A stretch of 20,671 nt of DNA from Gammaproteobacteria bacterium (GTDB lineage Bacteria; Pseudomonadota; Gammaproteobacteria; Acidiferrobacterales; Acidiferrobacteraceae), in contig JAPTWT010000307.1 in assembly GCA_028064935.1 (NCBI GenBank), positions 1 through 20,671 of the forward strand, in the 5' to 3' direction. Under the pieces are notes generated by a model. That model made no database searches. It saw nothing but the letters and a program-made list of their open reading frames with translations, and was not told the origin of the DNA. This document shows positions 15,079-20,671 of this stretch, piece after piece. Each line of letters starts with the position of its first letter. Within the stretch, counting starts at the first letter, position 1. The position numbers and the translations under genes are program-made.

Positions 15079-15670
15079 CACCCGCGACCCGTCACTTCGG
15101 CTTCGTCCATGGGCATCGCTGGTGCTCTTTGTGAGCGCCTATTCGCCCCTGATGCTGATCCTGATCATCAAGGATTACAATGCAACCAGCCCCGGTCTGC
15201 TTCCCCAGAATCCGGTATTCAGCGGCATCCTGTTGCTAATCGCAGTGTTCAGCAGTTTGGCTGTGCTTCGATCCGTCAGAGAAATCGATGGCGGGCTGAC
15301 GGTGACGGTCACCAAAGCGTCCAATAAATCGGGCGACATGTTCGGCTACACCATCCCCTACATGCTGTCGTTCATGAAAGTGGACCTGGGAGACTGGCAG
15401 GTCATTGTGAGCCTCGCCCTGTTTCTCGCAATTCTTTTCATCATGGCCTACCGCACTCAGACGGTTTTCGTGAACCCGATTCTCGCGCTTGCCGGTTACA
15501 TGCTGATCGACTGCACCTTCAAGCGCGGTGACAAGGAGATTCAGGCAATGGTCGTGACACGGCAACCGCTGGCCGTGGGAGACGCTTGCCGTATGGAGCG
15601 GCTGTCGCACTATCTGTATGTGGCCGTCAAAGACAATGCCAATCTGGATGAAAGGGGCACAGAAGAATGA
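15071..15670 (+). CDS. kwaA: Kiwa membrane protein KwaA
   Basis: This 199-aa protein has four hydrophobic helices (about residues 12-33, 48-67, 108-127 and 130-149) and a soluble C-terminal tail of about 50 residues. This is the KwaA topology, and the gene directly precedes and overlaps kwaB by ATGA. KwaA is the membrane component of the Kiwa anti-phage system, known to work with KwaB to detect infection at the envelope and stop phage DNA replication. The sequence itself is weakly conserved, so the call rests on topology, length and its partner. I chose the ATG at 15071 (MDNTRDPSL); its RBS (AGGTG about ten bases upstream) is weak, so translation may depend on the short upstream ORF. Confidence 0.75.
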   Translation: MDNTRDPSLRLRPWASLVLFVSAYSPLMLILIIKDYNATSPGLLPQNPVFSGILLLIAVFSSLAVLRSVREIDGGLTVTVTKASNKSGDMFGYTIPYMLSFMKVDLGDWQVIVSLALFLAILFIMAYRTQTVFVNPILALAGYMLIDCTFKRGDKEIQAMVVTRQPLAVGDACRMERLSHYLYVAVKDNANLDERGTEE

Positions 15671-16605
15671 GCAACAAGGCACACAAGACCACCTTGAAGG
15701 CAATCAAAGCGATCGATCTGCAAAAATGGACGGTCACTTTCTGGCTTGTCAAGCGCTACATGGCAAATCACGCGGCGCATTATTCAGTGCTACGCGTCAA
15801 CACCGACGCCAAGCTCCAGAAGCGGTTGAAGGGCTATGTAGCCAATCAGCTGCAGGGCAAGGACTTTCACTTGGCCGAATACGATTTCAATAATGCCGAT
15901 GGCGATGACACGCTGTTCACGATTACGGCAGATGCCACCGATTTCCCCAAGGTCGAGGTGGCGATAAACGCTGGCTTTGACAATGCCATCGCCAATGAAT
16001 ATCAAGACCTGCTCAATTCGTGGGCGTATGTCGTCCAGGTTGAACACGACAATGATCGACTCTACGCTTGGCGCAAGATCAGTACGCTCACCCAGCCAAA
16101 GAAAGTCCAATCGCGCCAGGCGACGTTCTTTGTCGAGCATAAACTGGTGGACGTGGAAGACAAGGAAATCTTTCTGATCGATCCTCGCTTCGACTTCTTC
16201 GTACATGGCGACATGATCTTCATTGCCAACAAGAAGGAGTTCGAGATTTCCATGAACTTCCGCGAAGGCATGAAGGCCAAGGCCGCCGAGGTCATTCAGA
16301 ACTTCAATGAGAGCGGCCGTTTCAAGAATGTCGACCTCATTCAGAAGCACGTGGGTGACAACATGCACCACTTGCGAAAGATGGCATCAATCCTCAAGGC
16401 CAGTTACTACCAGAAGCCCGACTATATCAAGCGCATGATTGAAGTCAGCAAGAAAGAGAGCTGGGAGCTGAAAGTCGAGGATGGGCAAGTGGTGGTCGAG
16501 GAAGCAACGATCGAGTTGTTGTTGAAACTCCTCAACAACGACCGCCTGCGCTCGCCGATCAACAACGAAATTTTCGACGCTGCTGCCAAGGCACCCGTGA
16601 AATAA
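15667..16605 (+). CDS. kwaB: Kiwa effector KwaB (DUF4868)
   Basis: This 312-aa soluble protein matches KwaB in length and pattern (DUF4868). The central part alternates strands with acidic turns (about residues 95-190, including VDVEDKEIFLIDPRFDFFV and GDMIFIANKKEFE). The C-terminal half is helical and basic (NFREGMKAKAAEVIQNFNES and onward). KwaB binds DNA and acts with KwaA in Kiwa defence against phage. ATGA overlap with kwaA gives a coupled pair, the whole known system. GC in the lines sampled is only 43-50%, the lowest in the window, which indicates separate acquisition from the neighbouring high-GC Mod gene, 17 bases downstream. Confidence 0.85.
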   Translation: MSNKAHKTTLKAIKAIDLQKWTVTFWLVKRYMANHAAHYSVLRVNTDAKLQKRLKGYVANQLQGKDFHLAEYDFNNADGDDTLFTITADATDFPKVEVAINAGFDNAIANEYQDLLNSWAYVVQVEHDNDRLYAWRKISTLTQPKKVQSRQATFFVEHKLVDVEDKEIFLIDPRFDFFVHGDMIFIANKKEFEISMNFREGMKAKAAEVIQNFNESGRFKNVDLIQKHVGDNMHHLRKMASILKASYYQKPDYIKRMIEVSKKESWELKVEDGQVVVEEATIELLLKLLNNDRLRSPINNEIFDAAAKAPVK

Positions 16606-16622
16606 GCTGGGACATCATCGAA

Positions 16623-18329
16623 ATGAGCAAACAAAAACTGGAACTCACCTGGATCGGGAAGGAGAAGCGGCCCAAGCTGGAGCCGCGCATCCTGCTCGAA
16701 GACCCGGAGAAGTCCTATCACGCCAGGCATCGCGTCACTGACCACGACATCTTCGACAACCGGCTGATCTTCGGTGACAACTTGCTGGCGTTGAAGGCGC
16801 TGGAACAAGAGTTCGCGGGCCGGGTGAAGTGCGTGTTCATCGACCCCCCCTACAACACCGGGAGCGCGTTCACTCATTACGACGACGGGCTGGAGCATTC
16901 GATCTGGCTGGGGCTGATGCGCGACAGACTGGAGATCATTCGGCGCCTGCTGTCGGAGGATGGTTCGCTCTGGATCACCATCGATGACAACGAGGCGCAC
17001 TATCTCAAGGTGCTATGCGACGAGGTGTTTGGGCGTGGGAATTTTGTGGCCACCTGTGTATGGGAGAAGGACAAAGGTGGGAGAGGCGATGCCGACATAT
17101 CACTATCCCATGACAATATCTTGGTGTATGCGAGAGAGCGCCCCGTTTGGTCAAACTCCCGCAATCTAATGCCACGCACGGAAACGCAACTCGGCAGATT
17201 CAAGAATCCGGACGATGATTCCCGTGGGCCGTGGCGGCAAGGCGATGACGGAACGGCAAAGAGCGGAACTGAAAAGCAGCGCTTTCCAGTGACATTGCCT
17301 TCCGGCAGAGTCGTTACGCCGCCTCTAGGTCGCTATTGGGCGTTTTCGCAAGAAACCTTGGCGACCGCTAGGGCGGAGGGGCGCGCCTACTTTGGTGTTG
17401 ATGGAGATCGACTGCCAATCATTAAACGCTACCTTAGCGAGGTTCGTGATGGCGTCGCCCCGAGAACTTGGTGGTCCGCTGATGAAGTTGGGACAAATCA
17501 GCAAGCGAAACGCGACCACCTAAACAAACTACTTACAGGTGTGGAACCTTTCGCTACCCCCAAACCCGAGAGCTTGGTCCAGCGAATCATCCATATTGCA
17601 AGTAATCCTGGCGACTTAGTCCTCGATTCCTTCGCAGGCTCCGGGACCACTGGGGCGGTCGCGCACAAGATGGGCCGCCGCTGGATCATGGTCGAGCTTG
17701 AAGAGACCTGTCACACCCACATCATTCCCCGTCTGAAGAAGGTGATCGACGGCGAGGACCAGGGCGGCATTACTGAAGCCGTCGGCTGGCAAGGCGGCGG
17801 CGGCTTCCGCTATTACCGCCTTGCGCCCAGCCTGATCGTCAACGATCGCTGGGGCAACCCGGTCATCAATCCGGAATACCACGCGGCGATGTTGGCCGAG
17901 GCGCTGGCGAAGCTGGAGGGCTTCACCTACGCGCCTTCGGAAACGCACTGGTGGCGGCACGGCCACTCCAGCGAGCGCGATTTCATTTATGTCACCACGC
18001 AGAACCTGTCCGCCGAGCAGTTGCAGGCCCTGTCCGATGAAGTCGGCCCGGAGCGGAGCCTGCTGGTGTGCTGCTCGGCTTTCCACGGCGTTACGGCGGC
18101 CAAGGCGGCGGAGCGCTGGCCGAACCTGACGCTGAAAAAGATCCCCAAGATGGTGCTGGCGCGCTGCGAGTGGGGGCATGACGACTACAGCCTCAACGTG
18201 GCGAATCTGCCGATGGCGGAGCCTGAAGCGCAAGCACCCTCATCCCAACCCTCTCCCGCAGGCGGGAGAGGGAGAAAGGCAGCGCCCACGCCCGATCTGT
18301 TTGGCGATGGCGGGGAGGACGGGGCATGA
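16623..18329 (+). CDS. mod: type III restriction-modification DNA methyltransferase (Mod), beta-class N6-adenine
   Basis: This 568-aa protein has motif IV DPPYNTG at residues 74-80 and the S-adenosylmethionine site FAGSGTTG at 337-344. Motif IV before motif I is the beta-class order used by type III Mod subunits, which recognise the site and methylate adenine. Between them, about residues 135-325, lies the target recognition region. There GC falls to about 51% in sampled lines against 63-68% on either side, a sign of domain exchange. Near the C-terminus (about residues 540-555) an imperfect-repeat hairpin is read as a Pro/Ser/Gly-rich linker before the LFGDGGEDGA end. The ATG at 16623 is the only sensible start; its RBS is weak. 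The stop overlaps the YhcG-type gene by ATGA. Confidence 0.88.
   Translation: MSKQKLELTWIGKEKRPKLEPRILLEDPEKSYHARHRVTDHDIFDNRLIFGDNLLALKALEQEFAGRVKCVFIDPPYNTGSAFTHYDDGLEHSIWLGLMRDRLEIIRRLLSEDGSLWITIDDNEAHYLKVLCDEVFGRGNFVATCVWEKDKGGRGDADISLSHDNILVYARERPVWSNSRNLMPRTETQLGRFKNPDDDSRGPWRQGDDGTAKSGTEKQRFPVTLPSGRVVTPPLGRYWAFSQETLATARAEGRAYFGVDGDRLPIIKRYLSEVRDGVAPRTWWSADEVGTNQQAKRDHLNKLLTGVEPFATPKPESLVQRIIHIASNPGDLVLDSFAGSGTTGAVAHKMGRRWIMVELEETCHTHIIPRLKKVIDGEDQGGITEAVGWQGGGGFRYYRLAPSLIVNDRWGNPVINPEYHAAMLAEALAKLEGFTYAPSETHWWRHGHSSERDFIYVTTQNLSAEQLQALSDEVGPERSLLVCCSAFHGVTAAKAAERWPNLTLKKIPKMVLARCEWGHDDYSLNVANLPMAEPEAQAPSSQPSPAGGRGRKAAPTPDLFGDGGEDGA
18249..18272. repeat. GC-rich palindrome inside the Mod coding sequence
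   Basis: CCCTCTCCCGC (18249-18259) and its exact reverse complement (18262-18272) form an 11-bp stem with a two-base centre. Preceded by CATCCCAAC, it resembles the dispersed intergenic palindromes seen many times per genome in some Xanthomonadales and Burkholderiales. Here it is in frame in the 3' part of mod and adds a low-complexity linker without breaking the gene. Confidence 0.7.
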
Positions 18330-19426
18330 GCAAAAACCTGGCGGGCATCCCCGCGGATTACGCGGATTGGCTGGCTGAGATCAAAGGGCGGGTCACTGCC
18401 GCCCGACAACGTGCAGTATTGGCGGCCAATGCGGAGTTCATCCGACTTTACTGGCAGATCGGCCGCGACATACTGGAACGGCAGGCGGCGCAAGGCTGGG
18501 GCAGCAAGGTGATCGAGCGACTGGCGCGCGATTTGCGCGAAGCCTTCCCGGAGATGAAGGGATTTTCCCGCGCCAATCTGCTCTATATGCGGGCCTTTGC
18601 CGAAGTCTGGCCGGAGGCCGCAATTGTCCAACAGTCCGTTGGACAATTACCGTGGGGACACAATGTATTGCTCATCACGCGGCTCAAAGACCCCGATCTG
18701 CGCCTGCGCTATGCCGAGCGAGCCCGCGCCGAAGGCTGGTCGCGCAGCACATTGGAGCTCCAAATCCGCAACCGGCTGCACGAGCGGCAGGGTCAGGCGG
18801 TCACCAACTTTGACGCGCGCCTGCCTGCGCCGCATTCGGAACTGGCGCATGAAACCCTGAAAGACCCGTATCTGTTCGACTTTCTGGGCTTGGGCGATGA
18901 AGCCCATGAGCGTGAAATCGAAAATGCGCTGGTGCGGCACGTCACCCGTTTCCTGCTGGAGCTGGGCAGTGGGTTTGCCTTCATAGGCCGTCAGTTCCGG
19001 CTAGAGGTCGAAGGTGACGAGTTCTTCGTTGACCTGCTGTTCTATCACACGCGGCTCAAGTGCTACGTGGTCGTGGAACTGAAGGCCACGGCCTTCAAGC
19101 CCGAACATGCGGGCCAACTGAATTTCTACCTGGCCGCAGTGGACAAGCAGGTCAAGGCCCCTGACGACAAGCCCACCATCGGCTTGTTGTTGTGCAAGAC
19201 CAAGAAGCGGACGGTGGCCGAATACGCGCTCTCGGGCATTGACAAGCCCATAGGGGTGGCCGAATACCAACTGGTGCGTGCACTGCCGGAACCGCTTGTG
19301 ACCAACTTGCCCACGGTGGAGGAGCTGGAAAGCGAACTGGGGGCGATTGGCAACGGTGAGTCTGAAGCGGCAACTGGTCAGCGCAACTTACAAGTTGGCG
19401 GGGAAGAAAAAGGGGAAAAAGAATGA
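18326..19426 (+). CDS. YhcG-family PDDEXK nuclease (DUF1016)
   Basis: This 366-aa protein has the two-part DUF1016/YhcG layout. The N-terminal helical domain (about 15-165) contains LYWQIGRDILERQ and the conserved VGQLPWGHN. The C-terminal PDDEXK domain (about 175-330) has D236 in FFVDLLFYH and E251-L-K253 in YVVVELKA as the metal-binding core, then a downstream Gln helix (AGQLNFYL). It is expected to cut DNA or act as a holoenzyme accessory. It overlaps both mod and res by ATGA, which places it inside the type III unit rather than beside it; classical type III systems have only Mod and Res. The last 30 residues are charged and low complexity. Confidence 0.85.
   Translation: MSKNLAGIPADYADWLAEIKGRVTAARQRAVLAANAEFIRLYWQIGRDILERQAAQGWGSKVIERLARDLREAFPEMKGFSRANLLYMRAFAEVWPEAAIVQQSVGQLPWGHNVLLITRLKDPDLRLRYAERARAEGWSRSTLELQIRNRLHERQGQAVTNFDARLPAPHSELAHETLKDPYLFDFLGLGDEAHEREIENALVRHVTRFLLELGSGFAFIGRQFRLEVEGDEFFVDLLFYHTRLKCYVVVELKATAFKPEHAGQLNFYLAAVDKQVKAPDDKPTIGLLLCKTKKRTVAEYALSGIDKPIGVAEYQLVRALPEPLVTNLPTVEELESELGAIGNGESEAATGQRNLQVGGEEKGEKE
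18622..18648. repeat. perfect inverted repeat within the YhcG-type gene
   Basis: AATTGTCCAAC (18622-18632) and GTTGGACAATT (18638-18648) form an 11-bp perfect stem around the 5-base loop AGTCC. It encodes the IVQQSVGQL part just before the conserved PWGHN. It may be a messenger hairpin slowing translation, a protein-binding site or a coincidence of codon choice. Confidence 0.6.
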
Positions 19427-20671
19427 ACACGCGGGTTCAGAACCACATCATTGGTCGCCTGTCCCTGCGCCCGCCACAGGCGGAATCGCTCGCCAAACTG
19501 GTTCGCGCGCTCGACGACGCGCCCGAACTCTTGGGCCACGAGCGCGATGTCTCGGCGATTCTCTCCACGCTGAAGGCAGAGTTCAGCACACTGGAGGACT
19601 TCGAGCGCGAATTTCCATCGCTGTGCTTCGCGCTGGCCACGGGCGTGGGCAAGACGCGCCTGATGGGGGCCTTCATCGCCTACCTGCATCTGGCGCACGG
19701 CATCAACAACTTTTTCGTGCTCGCGCCGAATCTCACGATCTACAACAAGCTCATCACGGACTTCACGCGCAACACGCCGAAGTATGTATTCAAGGGCATC
19801 GCCGAGTTCGCGCAGCAAGCGCCGCTGATCATCACCGGCGACAACTATGACCAGACGGGAAGCGCAGTTGGCGAGCAACTGCAGGGCTATGTCGATGAAC
19901 TGGTACGCATCAACATCTTCAACATCTCCAAGATCAACTCCGAGGTGCGCGGCGGCAAGGAGCCGCGCATCAAGCGGATGAAGGAAGTGCTGGGCGACAG
20001 CTACTTCAACCATCTCGCCAACCTGTCTGACCTCGTGCTGCTGATGGATGAGTCGCACCGCTACCGGGCCAGCGCCGGGGTGCGCTCTATCAACGAGCTC
20101 AAGCCGCTGTTCGGGCTGGAACTCACGGCAACGCCGTTCGTGGAGTCGTCTCGTGGCCCGGTGCCGTTCAGGAATGTGGTGATGGACTATCCACTGGCGC
20201 GGGCGATGGAGGATGGCTTCGTCAAGGAGCCGGCCGTGGTCACCCAGCGCAACTTCGACGCCAAGGCTCACACGCCCGAGGAGATCGAGAAGACCAAGCT
20301 GGAAGACGGCGTACGCCTGCACGAGACCACCAAAGTCGAGATGCTCACCTACGCCCGCGAGAACGGTGTGCAGGTCGTCAAGCCCTTCATGCTGGTGATT
20401 GCGCGCGATACCACGCACGCGGCGCAGCTCAAGGCGCTGATCGAGTCCGATGCCTTCTACGAGGGCCGGTACGCGGGCAAGGTGATCCAGGTCGATTCCA
20501 GCCGTACCGGCGCCGAAGAAGAGGAGATGATCACGCGCCTGTTGGCCGTGGAGAGCGTGGACGAGCCGACCGAGATCGTGATTCACGTCAACATGCTCAA
20601 GGAGGGCTGGGACGTGACCAACCTCTACACCATCGTGCCGCTGCGCGCCGCCAACGCGCGCACGCTGATCG
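19423..20671 (+). CDS. res: type III restriction endonuclease Res helicase subunit (3' end outside window)
   Basis: The first 416 codons of a superfamily 2 helicase-nuclease are visible. Motifs are Walker A ALATGVGKTRLMG (about 70-82), a DEAH-like box MDESHRYRAS (208-217), ELTATPF (233-239) and the start of the second RecA domain through NMLKEGWDVTNLYTIVPLR (about 388 onward). These are hallmarks of type III Res subunits, which translocate along DNA after Mod binds and cut when complexes collide. The C-terminal PDDEXK nuclease domain lies beyond the window, so intactness is unknown. The ATG at 19423 overlaps the YhcG-type stop as ATGA. The purine-rich sequence just upstream (AAAAGGGGAAAAAG) can act as RBS. 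Confidence 0.85.
   Translation, partial: MNTRVQNHIIGRLSLRPPQAESLAKLVRALDDAPELLGHERDVSAILSTLKAEFSTLEDFEREFPSLCFALATGVGKTRLMGAFIAYLHLAHGINNFFVLAPNLTIYNKLITDFTRNTPKYVFKGIAEFAQQAPLIITGDNYDQTGSAVGEQLQGYVDELVRINIFNISKINSEVRGGKEPRIKRMKEVLGDSYFNHLANLSDLVLLMDESHRYRASAGVRSINELKPLFGLELTATPFVESSRGPVPFRNVVMDYPLARAMEDGFVKEPAVVTQRNFDAKAHTPEEIEKTKLEDGVRLHETTKVEMLTYARENGVQVVKPFMLVIARDTTHAAQLKALIESDAFYEGRYAGKVIQVDSSRTGAEEEEMITRLLAVESVDEPTEIVIHVNMLKEGWDVTNLYTIVPLRAANARTLI

Noticed and set aside
16844..16850. Run of seven C at the DPPY codons of mod as a phase-variation tract
   Set aside because: It is short, is fully explained by Asp-Pro-Pro codons in a catalytic motif, and lacks the long simple repeats of known phase-variable mod genes.
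19378..20586. 402-aa minus-strand open frame opposite res
   Set aside because: The plus strand has Walker A, DESH and other helicase motifs through the same bases; the minus frame has none.
1..20671. CRISPR arrays, tRNA or rRNA genes, insertion-sequence ends and integrase or att sites
   Set aside because: I looked for regularly spaced repeats, transposase or integrase frames and terminal direct or inverted repeats and saw none.

Overview
The window is a stretch of an integrative and conjugative element (ICE) from a GC-rich proteobacterium. The backbone genes belong to the ICEclc/PAGI-2-like group carried by Pseudomonas and by beta-proteobacteria such as Burkholderiales. The evidence is the order of a PFL_4711-type transfer protein, a small membrane protein, a TraG N-terminal-type mating-pair protein, a DUF3742 protein and a MobH (TraI_2) relaxase. 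Backbone GC is about 62-66% in the lines I sampled. No integrase, att site, tRNA, rRNA or CRISPR array is visible, so neither end of the element is in the window and the host genus cannot be fixed.

Layout. Positions 1-2180 (+) hold conjugation genes. The DUF3742 gene (2200-2568, -) faces them. Positions 2565-6316 (-) hold a compact four-gene cargo operon: an unrecognised 190-aa protein, a QueC/QatC-like PP-loop enzyme, an XRE plus ImmA/IrrE metallopeptidase, and a PIN-domain protein. Every gene overlaps the next, and a near-consensus sigma70 promoter lies just upstream. The MobH relaxase follows at 6597-8432 (+). Positions 8718-20671 (+) hold a second, much longer defence operon: a small excisionase-type HTH protein, a SNF2-like helicase, a TrlF-type PHP-ABC ATPase, a short relic ORF, KwaA and KwaB (Kiwa), a type III DNA methyltransferase (Mod), a YhcG/DUF1016 PDDEXK nuclease, and a type III restriction helicase (Res) that runs off the end.

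How the genes may work together. Conjugation genes 1-2180 and MobH serve transfer of the element. The two defence blocks sit on either side of the relaxase gene, where this ICE family is known to accept cargo. The QueC block has the logic of a regulated immunity or toxin module: a nucleobase-chemistry enzyme, a protease-regulator and a nuclease. It lacks the partners of Qat (no QatA ATPase, no TatD nuclease) and of type IV CBASS (no CD-NTase), so it is the best candidate here for an undescribed system. The second block looks like a type III restriction-modification chassis (HTH, SNF2, Mod, YhcG, Res) into which a lower-GC TrlF-Kiwa segment has been fitted without breaking the single transcription direction. 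ATGA stop-start overlaps recur in both blocks and imply translational coupling.
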